DNA of 64,000 bases from Methanosarcina barkeri str. Wiesmoor. GTDB lineage: Archaea; Halobacteriota; Methanosarcinia; Methanosarcinales; Methanosarcinaceae. Made by a program: the position numbers and the translations under genes. The stretch covers positions 310,001 to 374,000 of the forward strand of contig NZ_CP009526.1 of NCBI RefSeq assembly GCF_000969985.1, in the 5' to 3' direction. The notes under the pieces were generated by a model. The model saw only the letters and a program-made list of their open reading frames with translations. It was not told the origin of the DNA and searched no databases. Shown piece by piece: positions 9,859-18,963 of this stretch; the first letter of the stretch is position 1; every line of letters starts with the position of its first letter.

Positions 9859-10677
9859 TCAGGTTTTCTTCAAGGTATAAGGTTCATCCATGCTCCCGCT
9901 CCGAAAGCCCTCAAGATCAAGAGTCACGTAGTCAAAGCCCAGGGATTTCAAACGCCGTGAAATTTTCTCTCTTTTCAGCAAAGCATCTTCCAGCTCATTC
10001 TGAATAATTTCTATCCGGGCAAGATTTTCGTGCGCCCTGACCCTGAACTGGGTAAAACCCAGAGAAAAAAGAAATTCTTCGGCTTTTTCGATTTTCTGGA
10101 GAGTCTCTGCAGTTATTGGCTGCCCGTAGGGAATACGGGTGGCAAGACAGGCTGCAGAAGGCCGGCTGGCTGCTGAGGGAGAAAGTTTAGAAGCAACTTC
10201 CCTTATTTCATCTTTTGTCACGTTAAATTCCACGAAAGGAGAATAAATCTTTTCTCCGGCTTCCTGTACTGCCCTGTATCCCGGACGGTTTTCTCCGTGT
10301 ATTTCAGAGGAATTAGTGCCCTCAAGTACAGCATTATATCCTGCTTTCTCCGCGAAATCGAGCAGGGTTTCAAGCAGAGCCTTTTTACAGAAATAGCACC
10401 TGTTTAATGTATTTGCAGAAAAATAAGGAAGACTTAACTGAGAGAAAGAGAGTATTTTGTGCTCAATTCCTATCTCGCAGGCTGTCTCGACAGCTGTTTC
10501 AAGTTGTTTCTTTGGAAAAAGTGGGGAATTTATGGTTACGGCAAGAGCCTTTTCTCCAAGTACCTCAAAAGCAAGGGCTGCAAGAGTTGCACTGTCTACC
10601 CCTCCTGAAAATGCGATGACCGCACTTTCTCTGGCTTTTATGGCTTCCTTTATCAATTCTATCTTTTCAATGGCCAT
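9859..10677 (-). CDS. larE: LarE-type ATP-dependent sulfur transferase (PP-loop)
   Basis: The 272-aa protein has a PP-loop SGGVDS at residues 24-29 for ATP hydrolysis to AMP and PPi. It has a CYFC pair at 94/97 and a cysteine at about 177 in SAACLATRIPYG, the position of the LarE sulfur donor. LarE inserts sulfur into the nickel-pincer precursor of lactate racemase. Members with three cysteines can instead carry a 4Fe-4S cluster that relays sulfur; the CxxC plus C177 here fits that type. No larB, larC or larA lies nearby, so the acceptor in this organism is open. The PP-loop and length make the family secure. Confidence 0.85.
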   Translation of the reverse strand: MAIEKIELIKEAIKARESAVIAFSGGVDSATLAALAFEVLGEKALAVTINSPLFPKKQLETAVETACEIGIEHKILSFSQLSLPYFSANTLNRCYFCKKALLETLLDFAEKAGYNAVLEGTNSSEIHGENRPGYRAVQEAGEKIYSPFVEFNVTKDEIREVASKLSPSAASRPSAACLATRIPYGQPITAETLQKIEKAEEFLFSLGFTQFRVRAHENLARIEIIQNELEDALLKREKISRRLKSLGFDYVTLDLEGFRSGSMDEPYTLKKT

Positions 10678-10958
10678 TAATAACGGGTTTTTAGCTAATA
10701 AGATATATGTATTTGCCAGCCCTATAATCAGGCAACTTGAAACAGCCGACAGAGGGGATTTATGGTTTTACATAACGGGCACTGTTTTTGAGTTTGAGAA
10801 TCTTCTCAAAACAGTGGCATCCTGAAATCGTTGTAATGTTTTTATTACCAGAACTTTGTTTCATATTAGAGATTTGTTTGTTATAATAATCCAAATTAAA
10901 GAGTAGATTTGCCTGAACGGCAGAATTTTCATTTAAGTTACAAAGATGGAGATCTTAC

Positions 10959-12317
10959 ATGGCATTATTCGGAACTAATGGTGTACGTGGTATCGCCAAT
11001 GAATATATAATTCCAGAGCTAGCAGTCAATTTAGCCAGAAGCCTTGGTACATATATGGGTTCAAAAGGCACGGTTGCTGTAGGCTGTGATACTCGGATTT
11101 CAGGTCAGATGCTGAAGTCTGCCGCAATCGCTGGGGCTCTTTCAACAGGTCTGAATGTAATTGACGTGGGAACGCTTCCTACTCCTTCTATTCAGTACTA
11201 TGTGCGCGATCACGCCGATGCGGGGATCGTTATTACTGCGTCTCACAACCCAAGACAATATAATGGAATCAAGTTAATTGCTGGAGATGGTACGGAGTTC
11301 CCCAGGGATGGAGAAAGAGAGATAGAAAAAATTTACTCCTCTGGAAAATATTCCATTGTATCTTGGGAGAAGACTGGAAGTTTCAGGGTTGATCCAGGAG
11401 TTAACGACTATTATATCAGAAATGTTATCAATGCAGTAGATGCCGAAAAGATTCGCAGCCGCAAACTCAAGGTAGTCATTGATACAGGTTCTGGAGCAGG
11501 TTCACTCACTCTCCCCTTCCTGCTCAGAGAACTGGGTTGCAATGTGCTGACTCTTGGAGCGCAACCCGACGGGACCTTCCCCTGGCGAAATCCTGAGCCA
11601 ACACCTGATGCTTTAACCGAGCTTTCCAAACTTGTGAAAATAACCGGTGCCGATTTTGGAGCAGCTCACGATGGAGATGCGGATAGGATAGTCTTTATAG
11701 ATGAAAATGGCGAATTCTTAAATGAAGAGGTTCTGCTTGCCATGATGGCAAAATATATGCTTGAACGCGAAAAAGGGCCTATAGTAACTCCTGTTAGCTC
11801 CTCACAGCGGATGGCCGACGTAGCAAAAGAAGAAGGTGTTGAGCTTTACTGGACAGCAGTTGGCTCCATCAACGTCGCCCGAAAGATGATGGAAGTAAAT
11901 GCAGTCTTCGGAGGCGAAGGCAATGGAGGCCTTATTTTCCCCAAACATCAATACTGTAGGGACGGAGCAATGGCCTGTGCCAAAATCCTTGAAATCCTGG
12001 CTGGCGGGAAAAAGCTTTCCGAGCTTGCTAAGAGTGTTCCTCAGTACTTCAACGCAAAAACCAAAGTTCCCTCTGTAAATACGCAGGCCACAATAGAAAG
12101 AGTAAAACATGAAGCTTCAGGCCTCGGACTTAAGATGGACACTATCGATGGAGTCAAAACCTGGTACGAAGACGGTTGGGTTCTTATCCGCCCCTCGGGT
12201 ACAGAACCGATTTTCCGAATATTTGCCGAAGCAAAGAAGCAAGAACGAGCTGAAAAACTCATGCAGGAAGGCATGCAAATGGTCATAAGAGCAGAAAAAG
12301 CTTCAACTCCCAAATGA
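10959..12317 (+). CDS. glmM: Phosphoglucosamine mutase / phosphomannomutase family enzyme
   Basis: This alpha-D-phosphohexomutase interconverts 6-phospho and 1-phospho sugars (probably glucosamine) on the route to UDP-GlcNAc for surface glycans. The 452-aa length is normal. The phosphoserine loop TASHNP places the catalytic Ser at 95. The metal loop is HDGDADRIVF, the sugar-specificity loop is GEGNGG, and the phosphate-binding loop is RPSGTEPIFR. The N-terminal FGTNGVRG is the GlmM signature. It is preceded by a 280-base region with a TATA-like element and ends 50 bases before the left arm of the 185-bp inverted repeat. Glucosamine rather than mannose specificity is inferred from the N-terminus. 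Confidence 0.9.
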   Translation: MALFGTNGVRGIANEYIIPELAVNLARSLGTYMGSKGTVAVGCDTRISGQMLKSAAIAGALSTGLNVIDVGTLPTPSIQYYVRDHADAGIVITASHNPRQYNGIKLIAGDGTEFPRDGEREIEKIYSSGKYSIVSWEKTGSFRVDPGVNDYYIRNVINAVDAEKIRSRKLKVVIDTGSGAGSLTLPFLLRELGCNVLTLGAQPDGTFPWRNPEPTPDALTELSKLVKITGADFGAAHDGDADRIVFIDENGEFLNEEVLLAMMAKYMLEREKGPIVTPVSSSQRMADVAKEEGVELYWTAVGSINVARKMMEVNAVFGGEGNGGLIFPKHQYCRDGAMACAKILEILAGGKKLSELAKSVPQYFNAKTKVPSVNTQATIERVKHEASGLGLKMDTIDGVKTWYEDGWVLIRPSGTEPIFRIFAEAKKQERAEKLMQEGMQMVIRAEKASTPK

Positions 12318-13235
12318 GTCCTGAATCTTTCCCTAAACTTGGCCTTCAAATCCCATTTTGAACAACCTTTGAGCTGCAACCGTTATGATGTTGATTTCTT
12401 CGTTGCTAAGATTTTCGGTCAAGCCTTTTTTGAAAAGGCTTGTGCTGCAACCGTTATGCCTGTTGATCACACCGACTATGTCGTTACTGGAGTTTTCGCT
12501 CAAGCCTTTTTTGAAAAGGGTTGCGGGAAAGCAGTTTTTTGAAAAGGCTTGTGATCACGCCGGATAGGGATTGGAGATAAAATCCTTAAACTCAAATTTT
12601 GAGCAGTTTTTGCTCAAACTTTTTTAAAAGACTTGCACCACTTTGAGCCTTTGGTTAAACTTTCCCCTGGAAAGGCTTTGGAACTCAAATGAATATTTTC
12701 ATTGATTAGTATGCTTTAATTTTAGATTAGTAGCAACAAATTATAAATACATTAACTCCTTTATTACATATGGGACTAAAAATGAAAGGTTCTCCCTTAT
12801 ATAAGTATGTCAGTATAAGAGCCTCCTAAGCTCAAAGCGTATACATTCTAAACTGAGAATTTAGTAAAAGCTCTAAGTATTGTTTGATTAAAGGAACAGC
12901 CGGTAGTACAAGATCAATCGAAAGTGCAAGACCAACAGATAAATTTGAAAAGTGTAGACTCAGTCAAACCAAGTATAACTATAACTTATTATAAAAATTA
13001 AACGTGAACTATTAAATGTGAACTGAAACTCTGGACTAAATCTCGAATTCAGGTTATGGAGTTGATAGGAGAAGATAGTAACAAAATAAGAGTAGATAAC
13101 GTGTGCGTAAATTTCAAAGATAAATAAATTGTGCTCAAACGTCTCAAGGAATTTATTGAATCCAGAACAATAAGATTTGGTTTCAAAGCCGATACTGGAA
13201 TACATATATCGGCCTTTAATCTTATCCCTTCAATT
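12318..13235. other. Gene-less stretch downstream of glmM, containing repeat-rich DNA
   Basis: Besides the inverted-repeat arm at 12369-12553, bases 12540-12690 hold weaker copies of the same palindromic motif (caaacttttttaaaagacttg, ctggaaaggctttgg). Bases 12700-13200 are AT-rich; short frames there lack ribosome sites. The frame reading LKEQPVVQDQSKVQDQQ near 12890-12945 looks like the tail of a lost protein but cannot be supported. Confidence 0.5.
12369..12553. repeat. Left arm of a perfect 185-bp inverted repeat
   Basis: Base-by-base comparison shows 12369-12553 equals the reverse complement of 18730-18914 without mismatch. The arm contains smaller palindromes of the type aagccttttttgaaaagg, repeated three times in variants, so each arm can itself fold. 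It lies just past the 3' end of glmM. Confidence 0.95.
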
Positions 13236-14369
13236 TTACTTTTTTTCAAATTTTTGGTGTTTTTCCCAGTATCCAGTAAGTTTGCCCCCAAGGGCAAGTT
13301 TTCCAAGCTCTCGCCTTACTCGGTCACTTACTTCTGAGGGGACAGCCGATGCATATGGAGTTCCTGGCAGGGGGGTCAGGTAATGTGCCCTTACAGTACC
13401 TCCTTTCTTGCAGATCCAGCGGACAAGGTCAAGGCTTTTTTCCTGGTCCTCTTCGGCTTCAGTGGGAAGGCCAAAAATGAAATCAACAGCGGGAACAATT
13501 CCATGTTCCAGGCAGCACTCAACTGCTGAAATGCTGTCTCTAACAGTATGCCCCCTGTGGATCTCCTTTAGAATTCGGTCACTGCCGGACTGAGCCCCAA
13601 GGCTAAGGCTATTGTTTGCACAATATTTTCTCACGAGTTCAACCGATTCGTCGGTTACGAATTCAGGACGCACTTCCGAAGGAAAAGTCCCGAAAAAGAT
13701 TTTCTTATCAGGCAGTTTATGAAGTGCAGAAAGCAATTTTTCCACTTTATCAAACCTGGGGTGAATTCCATCACTGCCGTAACCAAAGGCATTGGAGGCT
13801 ATAAAGCGAAGATCATTATAGTATCCCGCATTTTTCACAATGGAATCTACGCTTCTGTGCCTGACTTCTCTTCCGAAAAGCCTTGGAGTCTGGCAGTATT
13901 TGCAGCCCCAGGGACATCCCCTGCTAATTTCAATGGGAGCCCGGAGTTTATGAGGGTCAAAGCAAGGATAGGAATCAAGATTTGCATAGGGTCTTTTCGG
14001 AGTTCTGGCAACCTTGCCTGTTTTTACATCTCTGTATGCAATGCCAGGTACTTTTCGCGGATCTCCCTTTTCCTGGATCATTCCCACCAGTTCCGGAAGG
14101 GTTTCCTCTCCTTCCCCGATCACAACATAGTCAAAGTATTCGAGCGTTTCTTCTGGAGCGCCGGATGGATGAGGTCCTCCAGCAATAAAAATCGAATCCG
14201 TGCCTGCATTTTTTACTTCCGTAAATACTTTTGCTGCCTGGCGCGTTGTAAAACTGTAGATCATGATCCCGTCTACAGGCCTGTCTACAAAACCAGCTTC
14301 AGGCAGTAAAGGCGAAAGGACTGCGAAGCTGTAAGAGTTTTTCTTGCTGTACCGGAAGTGCACATTCAT
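13236..14369 (-). CDS. B12-binding / radical SAM protein (MJ1487-like)
   Basis: The 377-aa protein has a cobalamin-binding-like N-terminal Rossmann domain (FIAGGPHPSGAPEETLEYFD near 60-80) and a radical SAM core with SRGCPWGCKYCQTP, giving the CxxxCxxC ligands of the 4Fe-4S cluster that cleaves SAM. A GxSGxD-like segment (SLGAQSGSDRILKEIHRGHT) follows. The architecture matches the family I know as B12_SAM_MJ_1487, found in methanogens and without a proven reaction. The ribosome site GGAGGAG precedes the start. It is the last gene of the five-gene minus-strand run that begins with the UbiD decarboxylase, 36 bases after the M50 protease. Confidence 0.8.
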   Translation of the reverse strand: MNVHFRYSKKNSYSFAVLSPLLPEAGFVDRPVDGIMIYSFTTRQAAKVFTEVKNAGTDSIFIAGGPHPSGAPEETLEYFDYVVIGEGEETLPELVGMIQEKGDPRKVPGIAYRDVKTGKVARTPKRPYANLDSYPCFDPHKLRAPIEISRGCPWGCKYCQTPRLFGREVRHRSVDSIVKNAGYYNDLRFIASNAFGYGSDGIHPRFDKVEKLLSALHKLPDKKIFFGTFPSEVRPEFVTDESVELVRKYCANNSLSLGAQSGSDRILKEIHRGHTVRDSISAVECCLEHGIVPAVDFIFGLPTEAEEDQEKSLDLVRWICKKGGTVRAHYLTPLPGTPYASAVPSEVSDRVRRELGKLALGGKLTGYWEKHQKFEKK

Positions 14370-14405
14370 TATTTTCTCCTCCGTTTTTTAGAAATCCAGG
14401 CTCTT

Positions 14406-15515
14406 TCAGGGAATTGGCTTAAAAGGTATCAGAGTAAAGCAAAGTAAGCCCAGGATAAAGGTAATGATCCCTAACAAGATGCGTTTTTTGTCCAGTTCGA
14501 CTTCATCATGCAGGGGAGACGGATGCCCTATCGCAGCAAAAATCCAGAGGAAAAGAGCCCAGGAAATCCATATAAATCCATCTTCCTTCAGCCAGTAAAT
14601 TACATAAAGCCCTATCAGAAACAGGACACGTGGCATCATAAACGAAATCTTTTCCGCTTTCTTACCCAGCATAGCCCTGAGGATGTGCCCACCATCAAGT
14701 TGTCCTGCAGGAAGGAGGTTGAGCAGGGTCACGAACATTCCTACCCAGCCTGCAAAGGCTACGGGATGAAGGTTTTCTCCTGTAGCTCCTACAAGGTTCT
14801 GGATAAACACGAAAAGTGGAGGCAGGCCGCTAGGCATTACAAACTTCGAAAAGGGATTTACTGCAGATGCCTCAAGGTTAAGTCCTATTACTGTAACCGC
14901 GACTGACATGAACAGACCTACCAGTGGCCCTGCAACTCCCACATCAAAAAGTGCTTTTCGACTGGGTACAGGTCCTCTATAGCGAATTAACGCTCCCATA
15001 GTGCCAATAAAAGTCGGAAAAGGAATAAAATACGGAAGAGATGCCTTCATCCCATGGTATCTAGCCATTACATAGTGAGCCATCTCATGAGAACCAAGAA
15101 CTGCCATTATCGCAAGGGTAAATGGTAAGCCTCGGAAAAGTTGAAAGAGATCGTTTTCGAGGTCTGCTCCTGACATCCAGGCTCCGCAAACCATGGTTGT
15201 AAAAAAGGTTGCTATGAAAAGGACAAGGTTTATCCAGGTCTTTTCCTTTGCCTTCTTTTCAGGAAAAACCAGTAGTACATATTCTCCAAGCTCATACTTC
15301 AATGTACATCCGAACCCAAATTGCTGTAAAGGTTCCCAGAGTTCTCCTGTAATATTTTCGGTATTGGTTCTAGGAGTTCCAAAGAAGTAAAGAGCTTCAC
15401 CGGAATTTTGGACCTCATAAACGTCGAATACCCTAACTATGTAAGGATATAAACGCGAGACCGTTTCTTCGGCATTGAATATTCCCTTGCCTTTATTATG
15501 GTTTTCCTGGTTCAT
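14406..15515 (-). CDS. Site-2 protease-like M50 membrane metalloprotease
   Basis: The 369-aa protein has a soluble N-terminal domain of about 85 residues, then several hydrophobic segments. The zinc site HEMAH (in LGSHEMAHYVMARYHG) fits HExxH, and the third ligand lies in NLLPAGQLDGGHILRA, the LDG motif of site-2 proteases. Such enzymes cut transmembrane substrates within the membrane, often to release regulators. The gene is 111 bases after the small aconitase-X subunit and 36 before the radical SAM gene, all on one strand. Its link to the isoprenoid genes may be only cotranscription. The substrate is unknown. Confidence 0.88.
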   Translation of the reverse strand: MNQENHNKGKGIFNAEETVSRLYPYIVRVFDVYEVQNSGEALYFFGTPRTNTENITGELWEPLQQFGFGCTLKYELGEYVLLVFPEKKAKEKTWINLVLFIATFFTTMVCGAWMSGADLENDLFQLFRGLPFTLAIMAVLGSHEMAHYVMARYHGMKASLPYFIPFPTFIGTMGALIRYRGPVPSRKALFDVGVAGPLVGLFMSVAVTVIGLNLEASAVNPFSKFVMPSGLPPLFVFIQNLVGATGENLHPVAFAGWVGMFVTLLNLLPAGQLDGGHILRAMLGKKAEKISFMMPRVLFLIGLYVIYWLKEDGFIWISWALFLWIFAAIGHPSPLHDEVELDKKRILLGIITFILGLLCFTLIPFKPIP

Positions 15516-15626
15516 TTTGGAGTTCCTATCTCCTATCTTAAAACTTAATTTTCGGGTTTATCAGTTCAATTTTACCCTTACAGCTTTCAGGACTTAAATA
15601 ACCATTTTTCGTTTGCTAGTTATTTT

Positions 15627-16070
15627 TCATTTTTTCTCGTTTTCAGTTTTAATGGTTTCCTGTTTGAAAAGTTCAATATATCCTTTACTTCCGTTAACCA
15701 GAACAAGGTCTCCATTATTTAATACTTCGTAAGGGTTTTTCTCAAGCATATCAACAAGAGGGATTTCGGAAATAATAGCTCCGACTGCAACTATGGGTTC
15801 GGTTTCCAGATTTATTATTGCTGCAGGCGCAGTGCCGTTTTTCTTTAGTTGATACATAACATACGAGCCAACTGTAGAGCCTTTTCCGTGAGGAAAAACA
15901 AGAACTTTACCCTGGATTGATTTTCCTTCAAGGGCGTGATTCTCTTCAATTACGACCCCGGTTTTTGGGTCTACATTGCCAAGGAAGGAGATTGGGTCTC
16001 TGGAGAGTAGTACTTCTCCTTTTGCACATCCTCTTGAAATCGTCCTGCCTTTAAGTTTAATTGGAATCAC
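15627..16070 (-). CDS. Aconitase X swivel subunit; probable phosphomevalonate dehydratase small subunit
   Basis: The 147-aa protein is a DUF126/aconitase-X swivel domain, with the family features GRTISRGCAKGEVLLS at the N-terminus and FPHGKGSTVGSYVMYQL near 68-84. In archaea with the modified mevalonate pathway the two aconitase-X parts form phosphomevalonate dehydratase, converting (R)-5-phosphomevalonate to trans-anhydromevalonate phosphate. Its start overlaps the large-subunit stop by 14 bases, implying translational coupling. The UbiD-family decarboxylase of the next step lies upstream in the same run, which is the main reason for this assignment over a generic aconitase-X hydrolyase. Confidence 0.85.
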   Translation of the reverse strand: MIPIKLKGRTISRGCAKGEVLLSRDPISFLGNVDPKTGVVIEENHALEGKSIQGKVLVFPHGKGSTVGSYVMYQLKKNGTAPAAIINLETEPIVAVGAIISEIPLVDMLEKNPYEVLNNGDLVLVNGSKGYIELFKQETIKTENEKK

Positions 16071-17274
16071 CTGCCTTCTTTACTACCTTCTTTGCTGCTT
16101 CGCCTACTGCTTCCTTGACACAGGCCTCCATACTTCCATATACAGCTTCAGCTCCGCACATCCCTGGCACGTAAGCAAGTGCTTTTCCTGAGTTTACCAT
16201 GACGCAGGAATAGCTGTTGGTAGCAGGAGATACTACCATGCAGGTATCACAGACAACCTTAGCTCCACTTTCTTCAATGGTCCCGACATACTCAGGATAG
16301 CGTTTTGCAAGTTCCCTTGAGGTAAAGATCCAGAATTCTTTTGAAACCGTTTTTCCTCTCAGGAGTTTGGCTGCTTTTTCAAGTTCCGCTGCCGAGCAGT
16401 GAGGACACCCTATGGTTATCAATTCGGGTTCTTTACAGGCTTTTTTCAGGCTCTCATAAACCTCGTCAATCTGGCTTTTCTCAATAGTTATTTTTTCTGA
16501 CGGCTCTTCAAACTCCACCCTGCAATTCTCAGGCGTGACTCCTTTTACGTGGTAAAGAGCAACTGCTCCCGAAGCTGCCATTGCAGCTCCTAGTGCTTTT
16601 AACTCATCCGCATCCGGAGTACTCCTTATATGAAAAACAGGCACCCTACTCCCTGCAAGTTTCCCAGCTACATAACCGAGCGCACCGTAATCCGATCCAC
16701 TCAGTGGACACTCTACATCAAATGAAATCTCAGGCACACGGTTTTCATCCAGATGGAATCCATAGTTTGCGGTTTTCCCGAGGAGTGCCGCAGAAAGAGC
16801 TGATGGCCCACCTTCCCGGTTAGTCCTGGCCCCAATTACGGAATTTGCATAGGAGACAGCTGACGATTCGCTCCATGCCAGGTGGTCACCATAACCGACA
16901 TCGAATCCCTCGAGAGTATAAGGCGTACATGTACACTCACACCGAATTCCCAGTTTTTCGTATGCCTGGACAATCAATTTTTGTTTTTCCGCAAACTCGG
17001 GCGAGATCCTGAGCCTTTCCCAGTCTTGCAGATCCATTCCGGCAGGGTTCAGAATTGCAGGAACCTTAACCTTTCCTTTCAGGTCTGAAATCCATTCAAG
17101 ACCTGCATCGCCCATAGTTTTGTAGGAAACCCCTGCTATCTGGGCGCTTTTGATTGGGATAAGCCTGTCCGCACCGTAAATGTCTCCAAGAGCCACCAGG
17201 ATTTCAATAGCCTGCCTTAGAGTCTCCCCGGCTTCTCCATTCAGGATTTGCTCTTCTTCTTTTGTAAGATACAT
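16057..17274 (-). CDS. Aconitase X catalytic subunit; probable phosphomevalonate dehydratase large subunit
   Basis: The 405-aa protein is the aconitase-X catalytic domain (DUF521). It begins MYLTKEEEQILNGEAGE, a typical start for the family, and has cysteines placed for a 4Fe-4S cluster (CECTCTPYT near 112-119, TIGCPHCSAAEL near 292-303, VCDTCMVVSPAT near 340-351). With the small subunit it should dehydrate 5-phosphomevalonate in the cytosol for isoprenoid (archaeal lipid) synthesis. It begins 58 bases after the UbiD gene and overlaps the small subunit. Alternative aconitase-X activities (hydroxyproline or mevalonate-5-phosphate) exist, but the context favours the mevalonate route. Confidence 0.87.
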   Translation of the reverse strand: MYLTKEEEQILNGEAGETLRQAIEILVALGDIYGADRLIPIKSAQIAGVSYKTMGDAGLEWISDLKGKVKVPAILNPAGMDLQDWERLRISPEFAEKQKLIVQAYEKLGIRCECTCTPYTLEGFDVGYGDHLAWSESSAVSYANSVIGARTNREGGPSALSAALLGKTANYGFHLDENRVPEISFDVECPLSGSDYGALGYVAGKLAGSRVPVFHIRSTPDADELKALGAAMAASGAVALYHVKGVTPENCRVEFEEPSEKITIEKSQIDEVYESLKKACKEPELITIGCPHCSAAELEKAAKLLRGKTVSKEFWIFTSRELAKRYPEYVGTIEESGAKVVCDTCMVVSPATNSYSCVMVNSGKALAYVPGMCGAEAVYGSMEACVKEAVGEAAKKVVKKAGDSN

Positions 17275-17332
17275 TGAAATTCACTCGGTAATTGCCAGAT
17301 GCTTAAAATAATTTTTACCTATTCTTCCGGAA

Positions 17333-18598
17333 TTATTTCGGAATTACTGCCCTTTCAAAATTTTCCTTTTCTACGAGCACTTTTGTAGCATCAATTCCCA
17401 CTTTTGTGGTCGTTCCGTCAGGAGCTCCTCGTGGATCAAGGGAACTACCCCGGACATTGGGTATAATAAGAATATCCATATCTCCTTTTACCCTGGTAGC
17501 AATTGCAAACTCAACATCATTCGGGTCAAAAATATTTATATCTTCGTCCACAATCACTACATGCTTAAGGCTTGTATGGGCGGCAAAGGCTGCCATGATA
17601 GCGTTTTTTCCATCTCCTTCAGTCTGCTTCTCAATCTGAACAACTGCATGGAGATAACAGCATCCTCCTTCGGTCAACACAACGTTTTTGACCGTAGTAA
17701 CCTCTCCCACAGCCCTGTAAATCCTTGGCTCGTAAGGTACTCCCATCATCAGAAGATGCTCAGGGCCGGCTGGCAGAATTCCATGATAAATCGGGTCTTT
17801 TCTATGGATGATTCGAGTGATATGGATAACGGGCTCTTTTCTTACCACATCGTAGGTTCCGGTTATGTCAACAAAAGGCCCTTCATCAACCCTCTCTCTG
17901 GGGTCGATATAACCTTCAAGCACAATCTCCGCATGAGGGACTTTTACCCCGTTTGCACACTCAAAAAGTTCAACAGGAGCTCCTCGCAGGGCGGCTGCGT
18001 ATTCAAACTCTTTTCCTACAGGGACCCTTGTCGAAGTCGCGTAAATAATTGTTGGGTCGCAGCCAAGTACAATTGCAACAGGCAGAGGTTCACTTTTTTC
18101 AGCGGCTTTTTTGTGTAGTAGATAAGTATGCCTTGGAGGAACCAGCCGAACTGCAAGTTTATCTTTTCCTGCTAGCATAAGCCGATGAATAGAAGCATTA
18201 ATCGTACCTCCATACTCGGAAACTACAATTCCTGCCGTTATATAAGGGGCTCCATCTTTTTCAAAATGCGTGAGGATAGGAAGTTTTGTCAGATCAACCT
18301 GATCTTCTATGACCTCAAACGTTGGAGATTCTGACACCAGCCGTACTTCCCCTTCAGGAGAAACTTCCGAAAGTTTCTTTATAATTTTTTCTTTAGGAAC
18401 TCCGAGCATGGAGGACAGTTCATCCCTTGACCCGAGCAGGTTCATTATGACTTTTGAACCTGAAATATCATGAAAGAGAACGGGAGATTTTGTGTTTTTT
18501 GCAATTTTTGAAGCTTCAAACCTCGGGGACACAGGTTGGAGAATTTCTACCAGTTTTCCATTTTCTTTTAACTGGTTGATAAAAGTTCTAAAACTCAT
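17333..18598 (-). CDS. UbiD-family decarboxylase; probable anhydromevalonate phosphate decarboxylase
   Basis: The 421-aa protein is a full UbiD-type decarboxylase using prenylated FMN. The acidic active-site region is DPRERVDEGPFVDITG (about 225-240), and ATSTRVPVGKEFEYAA and PRIYRAVGEV are typical of the fold. In archaea with the modified mevalonate pathway such an enzyme decarboxylates trans-anhydromevalonate phosphate to isopentenyl phosphate, after phosphomevalonate dehydratase; both dehydratase subunits are encoded directly downstream. A TATA-like box (tctttttatc) lies at about 18629-18640, leaving a very short leader, and no strong ribosome site is seen. The UbiX-type flavin prenyltransferase is not in this window. 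Confidence 0.85.
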   Translation of the reverse strand: MSFRTFINQLKENGKLVEILQPVSPRFEASKIAKNTKSPVLFHDISGSKVIMNLLGSRDELSSMLGVPKEKIIKKLSEVSPEGEVRLVSESPTFEVIEDQVDLTKLPILTHFEKDGAPYITAGIVVSEYGGTINASIHRLMLAGKDKLAVRLVPPRHTYLLHKKAAEKSEPLPVAIVLGCDPTIIYATSTRVPVGKEFEYAAALRGAPVELFECANGVKVPHAEIVLEGYIDPRERVDEGPFVDITGTYDVVRKEPVIHITRIIHRKDPIYHGILPAGPEHLLMMGVPYEPRIYRAVGEVTTVKNVVLTEGGCCYLHAVVQIEKQTEGDGKNAIMAAFAAHTSLKHVVIVDEDINIFDPNDVEFAIATRVKGDMDILIIPNVRGSSLDPRGAPDGTTTKVGIDATKVLVEKENFERAVIPK

Positions 18599-18729
18599 GG
18601 GTATCTGGATATCAGAAAGCTTTCAGATGATAAAAAGATTGTCTGACAAGTTTTTTAAGAATAACTTCTAAAAAAGGCTTAAGCGAAAACCCCAAGAAAC
18701 AGAGTGAGCAACCGGTGCAACGGTTGCAG

Positions 18730-18914
18730 CACAAGCCTTTTCAAAAAACTGCTTTCCCGCAACCCTTTTCAAAAAAGGCTTGAGCGAAAACTCCAGTAAC
18801 GACATAGTCGGTGTGATCAACAGGCATAACGGTTGCAGCACAAGCCTTTTCAAAAAAGGCTTGACCGAAAATCTTAGCAACGAAGAAATCAACATCATAA
18901 CGGTTGCAGCTCAA
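18730..18914. repeat. Right arm of the perfect 185-bp inverted repeat
   Basis: Exact reverse complement of 12369-12553. It lies between the citrate synthase stop (18964) and the UbiD start (18598). Beyond the arm, 18711-18729 adds another caaccggtgcaacggttgc copy, so the motif family continues past the paired part. The gap 18599-18963 contains nothing else I can identify. Confidence 0.95.
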
Positions 18915-18963
18915 TGGTTGGTAACGCAAACCTTTTTCAAAAAAACTTGATTGAAAAGTCATC

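Noticed and set aside
12339-12567. Frames of QAFFEKACAATV-type repeats (also 18668-18977)
   Set aside because: They are translations of the 185-bp inverted repeat in both copies; no ribosome site, and the palindromic DNA explains the pattern.
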